A DNA stretch of 64,000 bases from Lepas anatifera (taxonomy: Eukaryota > Arthropoda > Thecostraca > Lepadidae), in NCBI GenBank assembly GCA_034440635.1, contig JAOTON010002121.1, forward strand, positions 1 to 64,000. Reading direction: 5' to 3'. The notes under the pieces were generated by a model. That model did not search any database and was not told the origin of the DNA. It saw only the letters and a program-made list of their open reading frames with translations. Each line of letters starts with the position of its first letter. Position 1 is the stretch's first letter. The position numbers and the translations under genes were made by a program. This document shows positions 23,280-34,082 of this stretch, one piece after another.

Positions 23280-24170
23280 CATGGTGGGTGCTGATTCATT
23301 TCAAACCGGACCAAACCTGTACTTAATAAAAAGAGCTTTTGGAATATTTTATCTTTCTGGCAATAAGCTGGGAGATACAACGTGGCACAGGCTTCTTTTA
23401 TTCAAAAAGCCACTGTTGCACTCTCTCATTGAAAACAGCTTCTGACATCTTCAGAAAACGCAGCACACCCTACAGCACGGGACATGGGATTGGCCGGGAC
23501 TGAGCGGGCAGCATGACCCGACCTCCCGGGGATGTCTGCCTGTCGCAAAAGCGTCACCACCGATCGAAAACGGTGGCAGGGGAGTTTCCAATAAAATTCA
23601 AACGCAAATAAACAATAAAAAACATGTTGAACGCATTTTATCGTTTGCAAGGCGCTGCTTTGATGTTTTTTTTAATTTGGAAGGTTCTCTTCAAAAAAGA
23701 ATTGTTTAGGTTGAGTTGATGTTAACATTTATCCAAGAAATTAGCCCTGATATTGACCCGACGGTTTATCACCGCGTGTTTACCTTCCAACTGCAAACCC
23801 ACTCGGCTGCATCTATCCCTGTCATAGGCGCAGAAACTAGGGGCGAAGGGCGGCGGCCCCAACATTTTGGACTGAGGCCAGTGCCTCCCCAACTTTGAGA
23901 CGATTATGGACTTGACAACAAATCAAGTGATGGGCAAATGACGTCTGGCCCCACCAGCTGTAACGGCCTTAGTCCCCTCCCGAAACTGAAAAGAGACCTC
24001 TTTTAACTCTTCTAACTTTATTGCGCGTATATGACCCCTGCCCGACAACCCATGGGAAATAATCACTCGAAGAACAATATCCCTGCCGCCCACACGCTTC
24101 CCGCGCCTATAGTGACGCGGCTACACGAGTTTCCCCCGCTTTGCTTAGATAAACGGCTATTTCATAAAAC
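23280..24170. other. Interior of the 4.46-kb element, no gene recognised
   Basis: ORFs of 60-74 codons occur but show no motif. At 23828 CATAGGCGCAGAAACTAGGG looks like a decayed CATAGGCGG-type MITE start. Confidence 0.4.
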
Positions 24171-24386
24171 TTTGCGGATCAGCGGCACTGTTTCAGGTAT
24201 TTCGCGAACTCCCTAGTGAATCCGCGGACACCCGGCTTTGTTTCAGGTGTTCCGCGGACTCACTAAACAAACAGCCGGAATTCCACGGATTTACGAGCGT
24301 TCTTGGGAATCCGCGGAATCACTAGGAGATTCGCGGACTCACTAGGAAATCCGCGGATTCCCGGATTTCGCGGATACACTGTAACA

Positions 24387-25095
24387 TATTATGCACAAAA
24401 TGACCATACTAGATCAAAGTATAGAAATGGCATTATCTAGGGTCAGGTCAAGGTTATTCTCTAACAAAACATAGTCAATATGTAATCACTCGACTCGTAA
24501 TGACAAATCAAACATAGTGGTATCTAAATGAAAGCTCTATTGCAATTTACTGCGCAGTTATTGACAAAAGTTTCAAAACGTTCTTAAGTAGACCCAAATC
24601 ACCTCTCAGAGGTCACAGGTCAAAACCTGCGAAATTAACCTTAAAATTGGCCTGTAATACAACGGTCCCGAGGATAAGAAGTCATTATAAGCCCTATGTA
24701 CAGAAAAAGAAACATTTTTCGGTATATTTGCGCTTTACCCATGCGTTTCCAATGGAGAGGTCATGACTCGTACCTGACCTTAGGTCAATGATAGACAAAA
24801 TACCGAAACATAGTATGTAGCCCCCGGTGAACCCATTATATGAGATGGGTTTCACATCGATAAATTAGCCCTACTTAGAGTTACGCAATCCCAAGATATC
24901 TTGAAGTGGTCACTGAACCTGGCCTGGTGACCTGACCCGAGAGGACCCGAACTTATTTTTTTTAGAAATTGCGGAATTGAGCAATGATAAGCTGTGCCAA
25001 GTACGGTGGCTCTCGGCGCCGCCGTTTCTCCGCGACGACGAAAACTCTGTAGGGTGGTTAGTTAGCACCCCTCCGCCCCACTGAGGGAGGGTTAA
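24387..25095 (+). mobile_element. TTAA-type element (family C), right half
   Basis: Continuation of 19672-19923. It contains TGACCT/AGGTCA clusters, the core TGGAGAGGTCATGACTCG, and the right end with a GGCGCCGCCG hairpin near 25015 and TTAA at 25092-25095. Confidence 0.75.
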
Positions 25096-25261
25096 AAAGC
25101 GAAATTCCGTCCCTTAAATTCCGGAAAATGACACATGTTTGTAACAAGATTGTCCTTATATTTGTTTCCACCGTCCAAAACAGCGTGGGAAAAGTTTTGA
25201 TTTCGAAAAAATGTTGTTACGCACACCCTAGTAGAATAGAGTGCGCGTTACAACATTTTTT

Positions 25262-25298
25262 TACAAGGTGTACATGGCGGACATGTACACCTTGAGGT
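25262..25298. repeat. Hairpin AAGGTGTACATG / CATGTACACCTT
   Basis: Twelve-base perfect arms around a GCGGA loop (about 25266-25294), next to ACGCACACCC...GTGCGCGTTACAAC, which also forms an imperfect inverted pair with TGTTGTTACGCAC upstream. It probably marks another palindromic terminus. Confidence 0.65.
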
Positions 25299-25329
25299 GC
25301 AAATTAGCCCCCGGTCAGCCCGGGTAACG

Positions 25330-25470
25330 CCATTTGACCGGAAGCACTAGGTTCAATGACCTTGAAAGTGCTGATATCACCTTGACCTGTGAAATTTTAC
25401 CTTAACCTTGACCTTTGTGTGAGGTGACCTTGACATTGACACTGACCTTGACATTCCCGATTATATGGCG
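25330..25470 (+). repeat. TGACCTTGACAT-type short tandem region
   Basis: Roughly 140 bp where TGACCT, TGACATTGAC and GACCTTGAC recur about every 12-20 bp. It is a local enrichment of the same half-site as in the TTAA elements, without their ends. Confidence 0.55.
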
Positions 25471-26039
25471 TTATGACGTCACCACTGGGTCTCCAATGCA
25501 AGTGAACTGGTCCGACCGCGCGATGAAAGCGATCTCAAAATGCAGGTCCAGCTTTGAAAACCTATAAGTCATTGCATTGTCGGCCAATTTTCAAAATTCT
25601 CTCACGAATGGACGCGGCGTTAAATTTTCTCAAACATGGCCCAGTATCGTTTTGTTGGCTACGAGCGGTTCTCTGGCCACCTTGGAAAACAGGTGGAGGG
25701 GGGGTGACTTTCGACGCTCCCCTCCAGTGCGCATATTACTCAATTTCATCCTGGTAGAATCACTGCAAGTAATGATTTAGGTTCTGCATTTTTTTTTAAT
25801 TTTGTGCAAATTGTTCCTAGTACGGTTGCTGGAGTCAGAGTCTCACTAAAGTCATCGAGGGACTTGTCACGGAGACCCCGATCCCACCACCCGAACGAGC
25901 AACTCCCTCAATGGAGGGTTAATTTAGAAGCCAAAGTTTAACGTCCCACAAAGCACAGGGACGGCCGCCCCGCTCAGTTCACCCTCTCACCAGTCAGTTG
26001 CCAGCCGACCTACGTCGGGCAAACCATTGAGCGCCGGAG

Positions 26040-26143
26040 CGTCTCAGGGGAACCGATCCCAAGCCTGGACATGCACTGCCACTGCATGCTCCTGAGCAGC
26101 GGGCCGGAGCCCGACGCTCTACCAACTGAGCTACCGGGGCGGC
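26040..26143 (-). repeat. tRNA-derived SINE head (A box intact)
   Basis: On the minus strand GCCCCGGTAGCTCAGTTGG is followed by TAGAGCG, a textbook acceptor/D-arm with perfect Pol III A box (about 26117-26134), then an anticodon-like stem with CCGG. A B-box-like GGATCGGTTCC follows about 70 bases on. Extra bases lie between T-arm and acceptor, so the cloverleaf does not close; this is a tRNA-derived repeat or pseudogene, not a working tRNA. Confidence 0.75.
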
Positions 26144-26289
26144 ATTTGTTGGCAGAGGCGGGCACTTTGTTAACACCTGCACTGGAGAGGGCCACGATTT
26201 GCACTGACGCGCACTGCATGGGCCCTAGGACATTACATTACATTTACATACATAGGTCAAACATTACATTGACCATCATCAAGACTTCA

Positions 26290-26425
26290 GATATCTTCTC
26301 GACCCGGGGGGGTCCTGGATGGATTAAGGCTGGCACGAGAATACAAACCCTATAAAAGCCTATGGGAGACCCAAAATCCAGGGGGTTCTGACCTCCCCAA
26401 CCCCTGGGACTTCCACTCATGGTCA
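26290..26425 (+). repeat. Dispersed repeat R2, copy 2
   Basis: Shares with 27740-27840 and the complement of 9858-10000 the order GGCACG, CCCTATA, GGGTTCTGACC-like C-run, CCCCTGGGACTTCCACTCA. Confidence 0.55.
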
Positions 26426-26429
26426 TCAT

Positions 26430-26940
26430 GCATCTTTTTCATTGGTGGAATTCTTCCCAATCATCAGCTCATTTGTCATTCATCCTGCCGTGTTTTAACG
26501 CTGTAGTCATGCAGGGAATACTGAACATAGAAATGAAAATATTGAAAACCTTGCTACAATTACAATATCATAAGCTTATAGGTCTTTGGAGGTGATTTTC
26601 ACTGAAGAGGCGAATCCAGGCATAGTTTTTTAATTGAGAGTTGCATAATTTGGCGGCGTTTGAGGGTTTATGGTTGAAAAGACCCCAGCCCGCTCGGAAA
26701 CCTTCTGAACAAATTTCCCTATCCATACAGTCAGCACCGGTTGCTCCAACATTCAGTTTGCCTGCTTAACGGTCTCCCACGCCCGCGCTGCTTTTCTGGT
26801 TCCGTGTTCCAACACACAACGCCGTGGGTCAGGGGAGTACCTCTTCATCGGCCCACGTCTATTTGACCAGCAGACCATCCCCCGTCTGGCGGAGTTGGCA
26901 AATATCTGAGCGCCGGCAAGTCCCCGGGCATGCTGTCGCG
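26430..26940. other. No feature seen
   Basis: No repeat partner or plausible gene recognised. Confidence 0.35.
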
Positions 26941-26945
26941 CCGTG

Positions 26946-27260
26946 CATAGGCGGATCCAGGGTTCCCGATCGGGGGAGGGGGGCAAGTGGTCGGGGAGGG
27001 GTATTGCCATCCAGGCCAGGAGGCGGCACTTCTGGCCTGAAAACCTAGCACGTGGGCGCCAAGCCTCCCTATCCCTATCCCAGTGGCGCTAATACTCGCG
27101 TCATGGGGATGGGAACAGACATGTCAAGGGGCACCATCGGCCTTGCCTTGCAGGGGAAGAGCAGTGGCCATTTTTGGGTGTGTCAAGGGTCGATCGGGGG
27201 AGCGGGAGAGATGCCTCCCTGAGACCGCTCATGGCGCTGCGGTGTTAGCATACAGTGTAT
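26946..27260 (+). mobile_element. MITE family M2 (CATAGGCGG type), damaged copy
   Basis: Starts CATAGGCGGATCCAGGGTT then GGGGGGCAAGTGG; internal GTCAAGGGTCGATCGGGGG matches the right half of 50240-50509. The right terminus is missing, so the end is approximate. Confidence 0.65.
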
Positions 27261-27430
27261 GTTTTTTCGCTTTTGGATGATTGAATTCCTCCCACATGGC
27301 CTAAGAGCGCTGTGGTGCACCAACAGGCTTTAATGTGCTTGAGGCAACATGGCAGGCGCACACTTTTTCGTCTCACACTGACAAAAATGAGAGCCTATCA
27401 CTTGAAAGAAATGCTCAAACCCTTATCATG

Positions 27431-27434
<4 letters not shown>

Positions 27435-27472
<38 letters not shown>
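27435..27472. repeat. (AT)n microsatellite, 38 bp
   Basis: Uninterrupted alternating A and T. Confidence 0.98.
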
Positions 27473-27474
<2 letters not shown>

Positions 27475-28179
27475 TCGTTTAGACAATGACGATTAAAATT
27501 AATAGATGAGTCACATTTTGAGAGCTTCTTTCATTATTTCATTTAAAGCGTAATGTAAGAGACTAAAATACTTTCACCCTAGAAAAAGGAGTTTTTGCCT
27601 CCTCACCTGGTATCGGCCGACCGTCTACGCAGGTTTCTTCACTGAAAAGACATTGCGCGTGCGCGGTTGTTGTGGGCCCGCTTAAACTGTTACCTAGTGA
27701 ATATTTTTTTAGGTACAGCCCCTGATGCATTCAACCCGTGATGCAACTAGCCCCGGTCTCCCCTAACACTGGCACGTCAACATAAGCCCTATACAAAATC
27801 TACAGACCCCCAACCCCCGGGATTTCCACCCAAGGTCAAGTCAGGAGAAAAAGGAGCCGGTCTGCGCTGAGTAATTTTTTTAGTCTAATAAGGGTTAGTT
27901 GATTTCCTGCGCTCTCCCCGCAAAGAATAGTAGAACTAGTAACATTCGGGGAGAGCACAGGTAATACACCAGCGTGCAGCATAAAGTGTTTGTGCACACA
28001 TCCATACATGCATTGTTACACCGCTCCCACTATCAGCGCCGGTCATCGAGACTCATAATTAATAATTTTATATCTATCAAAGAATAGCTCTCTGATCTGT
28101 TGTTTGAGTACGTGTTTGTTTAAAGGTACTTCCGTTATTGTTTAAGAGCCATTTGACATGAACGATAAAGGGAAAGGTA
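27473..28179. other. Mostly unassigned; R2 copy 3 at 27740-27840
   Basis: The R2 repeat appears as GGCACGTCAACATAAGCCCT then CCCGGGATTTCCACCCA. GGGGAGAGCAC (27951) is the inverse of GTGCTCTCCCC-like GCGCTCTCCCC (27910), a local stem. Otherwise nothing recognised. Confidence 0.45.
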
Positions 28180-28342
28180 CACACTGGCAGATTGGATATT
28201 AAATATATTAAAATCAAACACACGGACGCGTTTCGTTACTTCTTCAGCGTATGTTGAAGTCTTCAAACATACACTGAAGAAGTAACGAAACGCGTCCGTG
28301 TGTTTGATTTTTAATATATTTAATATCCAATTTGCCAGTGTG
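28180..28342. repeat. 163-bp near-perfect palindrome
   Basis: Left arm 28180-28256 and right arm 28266-28342 are almost exact complements (about 77 bp each) around the centre TTGAAGTCTTCAA, itself palindromic. I count only a few mismatches or one-base slips. A transcript would fold into a long hairpin. Ends CACACTGGCA/TGCCAGTGTG resemble MITE termini. Confidence 0.92.
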
Positions 28343-28399
28343 AATCTTTCACTTCCGTTATGCATTTAAACATTGAACGCATAGTTTTTTTTCCAAATT

Positions 28400-28790
28400 T
28401 CAGGTGCAGAGCATGCCAGAGCAAACTTCCTACAACTTTTTGTAGCCAGAAGTATTTCAAAATGTCGTATCAGCCTCGTATTATTTGTTCTGTATATCTG
28501 GAAAAGAGACGATACCACTCCTGGCATTGTACCACCTAGTACGTTACACGATATGATAATTTTTCGTTCTGAGACTAGTTTAGGGAATTTGAATTTTTTT
28601 GATTTTATAAAAAACTATTTTGTGTGATTATAGAATGGTTTTTCAATGATTCGAATAGCACGTTTCTGTACTTCGATGATTTTATCAAGAGTAAATTTGT
28701 AATTACTACCCCAAACCATCGCAAAATGATTTAGATGGGGCAATATAAAGGCATTAGGTATATAAATGAGTAAGTTTGCATGATGCTATG
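28400..28790 (-). pseudogene. LINE reverse-transcriptase C-terminal relic
   Basis: Read from 28790 down, the product shows NAFILPHLNHFAMVWGS, then LDKIIEVQKRAIRII and FYNHTK, a stop, and then KFPKLVSERKIIIS. This is the thumb/post-RT segment of many CR1/RTE/Jockey-like LINEs (consensus LPHxNYxxxxWGSxY...QKKAIRII). One in-frame stop (TAG) and flanking decay show it is dead. Confidence 0.75.
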
Positions 28791-28799
28791 GAATACTTG

Positions 28800-29430
28800 A
28801 ATCTGCTCATGATTCTTAAATTTATATTAGTAATTGCAGATAACTAAAATATCACAGGTGTTATTAATTGATCATGCATCAGAATGGTTCATAAAAGTGC
28901 AATAAGGATGAGTGGTTTTTGTCGGAAGTGCATTTGTGCACTGTGTGTTTTTAGGGGCGTTGGTGACGCCACATAGACGCACGTCTTATTTTTAACCCGC
29001 GCTCTGCCGGCACCCCGGGAGTTACGCGCCCTGCCGGCATGGCTGAAAAACCTCCTCTGGTTTACTGATAGAAAACTTGAATTGTAGTCGGTTGTATGTG
29101 CCTTACAGGGACTCAAAAGATACTTCAATCATTTTTCACCTTGTTCGTATATGTTGCATACATGAATTCCTATCAAGTGTGCCTAAATTAGTCCTTTTAA
29201 CCAAACCTTGCAGTATCATCCCGACCACAGCGGCCGCCACGCGCGGCGCGCTGCCGCTTCCCCGTGTCCCGGGTACAGCCTCAGACAAGCGGTGCCGGCA
29301 CCTGGCGCCGGTGCCTGCCCGCTGAGTGTGGCGGTGCCAGCGAGCACGTGCATTCGCTGTGGGATGGCGCCCCAACGGCGAAACAATTATATGGGACCAT
29401 TTCAAAAGCGGTAAAGACACTTTTTGACGT
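28800..29430. other. No gene; GC-rich island at 29215-29375
   Basis: A CpG-rich segment (CCGCCACGCGCGGCGCG and GGCACCTGGCGCCGGTGCC) sits in AT-rich flanks. The 94- and 82-codon ORFs on the two strands are mutual shadows without motif. Confidence 0.4.
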
Positions 29431-31110
29431 TTGATTTGTCATCTGCATAAACCACTAGAGCCACCTGTCGGATATATCCTAGCAAACAACTGTCACAGTC
29501 CCCTCTTAATTGTGATTATACACATTGTGAACATATAGATTTTCGGGGAATTAGTTTGACATGCTTAAATTGTTCGTGCATAATCTCGTCTTGGATACTG
29601 ACGGAAAGATCGCACCTCGGTTCGCTAAACCTAGCCGTACTGACATGCGCTCTACCTGGCTGTAGATGAAAAAATGGCATTCATAGGAAAGGGATGTTTT
29701 CGGGGAATTCGGACACATAGTTTTTACAGAGTGACGTGGTGTCAGAAATGGCTAAATAAAAGGAAATGTCATAATCTAGGCATGCATGGAGAGAGGATGC
29801 GTATGTTTTTCGTCATTCAATTTTTTTAGTCACATGAGTATTCAATAAAATGTACAGGAAAATTCAAAGAACTAAAAGGCTAGGGACAATTGCATCATTA
29901 CTACCAATGGATCTTCTTACATCCCCATCCGTTGACTACCCTTTTACACGGCAAATTATCCCTTTGCTATCCAGCTGTGAACCTGGCACAATGTCAAGCT
30001 TGGCGTGGAAATCTCCCCTGGGTAACCATGATACAAGGAGAGTGGCCTGAGACTACCCCTCTCACCCCATTAGCCCCTGCTGATGTTGTCGAGCCTGGCG
30101 TTGCCGCCATGCCGTCTGGGGACGTTTTCCAGGGAGCAAGCGTTAGAGGTGCTGGCTGGACCATTGTTCCGTATTTTCACGCGTGTCCCTATCGTCCCCT
30201 CGATCGATATCAGCTGACCAAACCACGAAAATTGTCACCCTTCTGCCCGCCGCCTGCGTTGACGAGACCGGTCTGTGTCAGAGGCTGTCGCGGGCCCCAG
30301 CGGGCCGCAGCAGGGGCCGCCACTGCCAGAAGCGGGTAGAAAAGCGCGAACATCATCTCAGTAACTTTCGCTTTACGCAAAAAGTTGAAACAGTTTCTAC
30401 TTTCTGTTTGTCGGGAATGATGCAGAATTGACATAGGAATAGCTACCCCAAGCATTGTCATCGGGACGGTTGGTCGGATGTAGATATTCGTGTTGAAACG
30501 GTGAGAGGAGGAAAAAACGGCACCGCCGACAGGGCGCGGGTTAAAACGCTAGTGTCATCTCTGCCAATGGTCTTTCCGGGAATTTTCAGAGCCCTGTGAT
30601 TTATCCAGGTGAGCAGGCATTGTGGGTTTTAGCCAACCCTCCAGTTCCCGTCCATAACAACCCTGCGTGTTGTTCCCTCTGTCCCACCCACCGCGAAAGC
30701 GATGTATAGAAGGCCCGGAGTGCGTATCGCCGGCATACGTACCAGTTGAAGTCCTGACACCCGTTGACGGTCTTTTGTTAGAGAGTTGAGTGATACCTTG
30801 ACATGTTATTGCTGTGGCCACCTTATTCACGCAGTAAAGGCATCACATAACCATTTTTCATCCTCCCTTCGCCAGAATGTGCCTTCGCAGTGAAACTTCC
30901 GCATTGTGTTTCGGGTAAGGAGGCGTCATGGCTTTTATGGTTACCATGTCTTTCAGTTCTCGCGAGGGCCGTTCCATGGCAGGTGTGATTGATCAGTGGA
31001 TAGGCTTACCTTCTTACGATGGTCTACAATACTCCAGAAAAGATTGAACAGGAGCGTTGTAGGAGACAAACACTGATTTGACGTTGAAGTGTCTCCTTCT
31101 CTTGACGATT
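29431..31110. other. No confident feature
   Basis: The ORF 29890-30339 (149 codons) and the minus ORF 30830-30555 (91 codons) are compositionally plausible but match nothing I recognise, and neither has a repeat partner in the window. They could be diverged repeat or exon sequence. Confidence 0.3.
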
Positions 31111-31123
31111 TGAAACGATCTTA

Positions 31124-31765
31124 TCAGTACACCGAGAGCCCTATTATATTGGCTCGCATGATGATACTGTTGACGTGGGGTTCAAAAGTGAGTTGAGCGT
31201 CCATAACAACTCCCAAGTCGTGAATCATTTCTACTTGTTTCAACTTGTACTTCCGATGTAATAGGGTGATTTTAGAGGCCTGGTTTTTAACGTCATGGTA
31301 AAGCTTTTGTACTCGGTCGGATTCAAATTTAGTTTCCAGGACTTCGGCCACTCGCAGTCTTTGCAAGTCAGCCTGAAGGAGAGAGACATCAGCTGTGCAG
31401 GTGACCTTTCGGAATAACTTCATGTCGTCGGCAAACATCAGGCACGAGGAGGTCATATAATCCGGGAGGTCGTTGATGAACAGCGAGAACATTAAAGGAG
31501 ATAACAGCACTCCTTTAGAGGAGTGCTTGAGGCAACCGGACACCAGTCCGGTTCAGAATCACACGCTGTTGTCTGTAAGTAAAAAGAAAACCATTTGGAG
31601 TTGAACCAGAGACGCTGGAGTTTTTTTAGTTTGTGTTTCAGGAATGAGTGGTTCAACCTTTGAAAGGCCGCAGTGTAATCGGTATATATGCAGTCTATTT
31701 GAAAGCGCTCCGAAGCAGTCCCAGGTAAAGTTGCCAGGTTTGTAGCTCACGATCGCTTGTGGACG
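31124..31765 (-). pseudogene. CR1/Jockey-like LINE reverse-transcriptase relic (FADD box)
   Basis: The upstream frame (about 31720-31620) reads YTDYTAAFQRLNHSFLK, the catalytic motif A region of a LINE RT with AF in place of AFD. After a frameshift and loss of the usual GVPQGS lead, it reads GVLLSPLMFSLFINDLPDY, SCLMFADDMKLF (YADD-type box) and HDLGVVMDAQLTFEPHV. Lesions include the frame change near 31550 and an internal deletion. No other part of the element is recognisable nearby. Confidence 0.82.
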
Positions 31766-31864
31766 AAACCATGTTGTAATAAAGATAAAACTGGGCTAAC
31801 ATGCTACATAAACACGAATACGTATCCTTTTTCTCAAATCCTCTCCAATCAGTGGAATAAAGGA

Positions 31865-32228
31865 CAGTGGCGGATCTAGCCGGTCGGTTTGGGAGGGGAA
31901 AGTAAAAAAAACGTCACGCGGTGAAAAATCACACTACAAGACGACTTTCTGCTGGAATTTTGGGTATTGCAGGCGAAAAGCAAAAAAACTAACTTGTTGA
32001 AAAATATGGGCTCAATATATTTTTTCCATCCAAGGCCCCACATTTCCATTGAACTTAACTGGTTCTGTTTAAAGTTGAGAGTTGAAGCAACAAAATCTTG
32101 CTTATAAACTAAAAAGAGTCGGGGAAAAAGGAGGTCGATCACTTGGGGGTCAAAAACATAGTTTTGCCCCGAAATTTTTCCGCTTGGTGGACAAATACCT
32201 TTTTGCCCGCCCCCTGGATCCGCCAATG
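31865..32228 (+). mobile_element. hAT-like MITE, family M3 (CAGTGGCGG type), copy 1
   Basis: 364 bp from CAGTGGCGGATCTAGCC to CCTGGATCCGCCAATG (last positions mutated). The flanks ATAAAGGA and ATGAGGGA agree at 6 of 8 bases, a decayed hAT target duplication. Its interior matches 41997-42389: AAAACGTCACG, GGTTCTGTTTAAAGTTGAG, CTTGCTTATAAA and ACATAGTTTTGCCCC. Confidence 0.85.
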
Positions 32229-32236
32229 ATGAGGGA

Positions 32237-33145
32237 CACCCATCGGTAATTTGTGTTGCTGTTTTGGGAAAGACTGACGTTTTGCAGCCGGTGCCTTGTC
32301 CATGAATCAGGCCTTGCCAACTCTGCATTCTTTTCTGCACATGTTGCGTTCACCCCCCCCAAACGTGCATTTCCGGATGTACGGGAAAATCATGTAGCAG
32401 TTCCGTGACACTTCAATACCCTCGTCAGAGTTTGTTCACCGTAGGCTGCAGCACGCCATCGACAATCTTGTTGCCGTCACTTTCTCCGAAACTTTCACTC
32501 TCAAGAAATCGTGCGAAGCGCGTCTCACCCCCACTATGCTCTGTGGCCAAGTTTGAAATTTCATACCAGACAGGGCCCTCTTAAGTCCTCTTCAGCAGTC
32601 TATTATGTAACAAAAGGGTCCCTTTTACCCATCAGGACCCTCTTGGCGCTGTCGCAGGGGCCCTTTTCGGGGCACCGCCCCCCACCCCCCTGAGCGAAAT
32701 CCTGGCTACACCCCTGTGACAGACCTAGTATAATCTACCACTATAAGTATATGATCACTCTCCTGGGGTGGGGGGGAAGGGCGAGCGAAGAAAAATGTTT
32801 CACAGATCTAGTGTATTTTTGAGCCTTTGATGTGGTCAATTTAGATTTTCTTAGAGGTAAAAAACCTATGCGTGAAAAGTTAATGAATCAATTTGAATTT
32901 TTGCCATCCATCTTTGCTGGCCACCAATGCTTATTGAGGTTTTGTTTAGTGAGTGTAGTGAGTTAGTCAGTCAAACACTAATCCTATCAAGTATGGGCAA
33001 TGCATTTAATGTTTCTGTTCTGCATTAAGTAGGTTCATGAAGTTGCCAAAAAAGCAAATTGTATGCTTAATTGATAACTATTCATTTTGGCCCACTGTTA
33101 TAGCTGTGGTCTCGTTTCGTCTGTCAACACCAATCAGCGAGCAGC
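32237..33145. other. No gene; one MITE terminus
   Basis: At about 32697-32717 CCTGGCTACACCCCTG is a common hAT-type terminus (complement CAGGGGTGTAGCCAGG) after a C/G-rich segment; its left end was not located. Nothing else recognised. Confidence 0.45.
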
Positions 33146-33153
33146 ATTGAGTC

Positions 33154-33508
33154 CCAGTCTGCAAAGTATGGCAGCAGGCTAGACGAGTCACACCAGCCAC
33201 CTAAAATCATTGCACTGCCAGACACCAAAAATTCACACCAAACTGCTATATACCATAGAGAAAAATGCACCCTTTCCTACCCACACAATGCAATGCTACC
33301 TCTTGTATTAGTTAAATACTTGTTATAAGGTCCCCTCCTGTGTCTTTATAACCATTAAGCCATTATTTGTTTGGTTTTCAGTGTCACCTTCCTTGCACCA
33401 GTCTGGGAAATTCACACCAGGTTGATGAACTTCACACCACTCACTCTTGTCTCCTAGGGCACTCACCCTGACGAGATCTCGTTGAAAATGCCATACTTTG
33501 CACACTGG
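33154..33508 (-). mobile_element. hAT-like MITE, family M1, copy 2
   Basis: 355 bp, the inverted orientation of 2184-2534. Termini CCAGTCTGCAAAGTATGGC and GCCATACTTTGCACACTGG. The flanking duplication ATTGAGTC (33146-33153 and 33509-33516) is exact. Confidence 0.92.
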
Positions 33509-33516
33509 ATTGAGTC

Positions 33517-34082
33517 TATGTCACATGGCTATAGCCTCTCCCTGAGAACCAATCTTAGAACCAATCTTAGATTTACAGTCTGGCTACCTGTTGTGGTGCT
33601 GCTGGAAAAACAGTAACAGCACAACAGTGGTAGCATACTTTTTTGTGATTGGTAGATAAGTATTCTGGTTCATTTTTGTCTGATTAGCCATAGCACATAC
33701 TAGAGACAGTTGTGGTATTTCTTTTCTAGAGGAGAGGCTTGAGGGCTCGCAGACAAGGCTGTGCTGGCAGATGGAACAAGGCTTGTGAGCAGTGTCAATG
33801 CCAAAAAGTCCTCATTTTATTGTTGCACAGGTGAACTTGGGTACCAAAATAGGTGAAAATTATTTGGTGATGGCAATTCTCCAATGATTACTTAAGCATA
33901 TTATTTTTGAATTGCCCATATTCCCTCTCTTTTTGGTCTAACTTTATATTTACAATATTTGTGCACTCTAGTAAAAGTCTATATCAAGCTTGTAATTTGA
34001 ATTACAAATTTCTACCTGTTACAAATACTGGCTCTGCACAATGTGTGCATGCTAGTGCATTTGCTGCTTAGCTTACCTTCTT
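33517..34082. other. No feature seen
   Basis: A short direct duplication (GAACCAATCTTAG twice at 33547 and 33560). No gene recognised. Confidence 0.4.

Larger units (their letters stand above)
19924..24386. mobile_element. 4.46-kb element with long TCCGCGGA-rich inverted ends
   Basis: The left arm (19924 to about 20170) and the right arm (about 24180 to 24386, inverted) start identically with TGTTACAGTGTATCCGCG and stay alignable for 200 bp or more. Both are made of repeated TCCGCGGA or near-matches spaced by ACTAGGGA-like words. The two halves of one family C TTAA element abut it on either side, so the whole block behaves as one insertion. No transposase ORF is visible inside. The interior holds a MITE and two complete TTAA elements, later nested insertions. 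A target duplication is not clear. Confidence 0.75.

Noticed and set aside
19924..24386. Hairpin assembly artefact explaining the inverted arms
   Set aside because: The arms have diverged from one another and enclose different nested elements, and the outer flanks join as a single older element.
29890..30339. 149-codon ORF as a host gene
   Set aside because: No motif, no flanking splice signals that I can defend, and overlapping ORFs on the other frames; left as unassigned.
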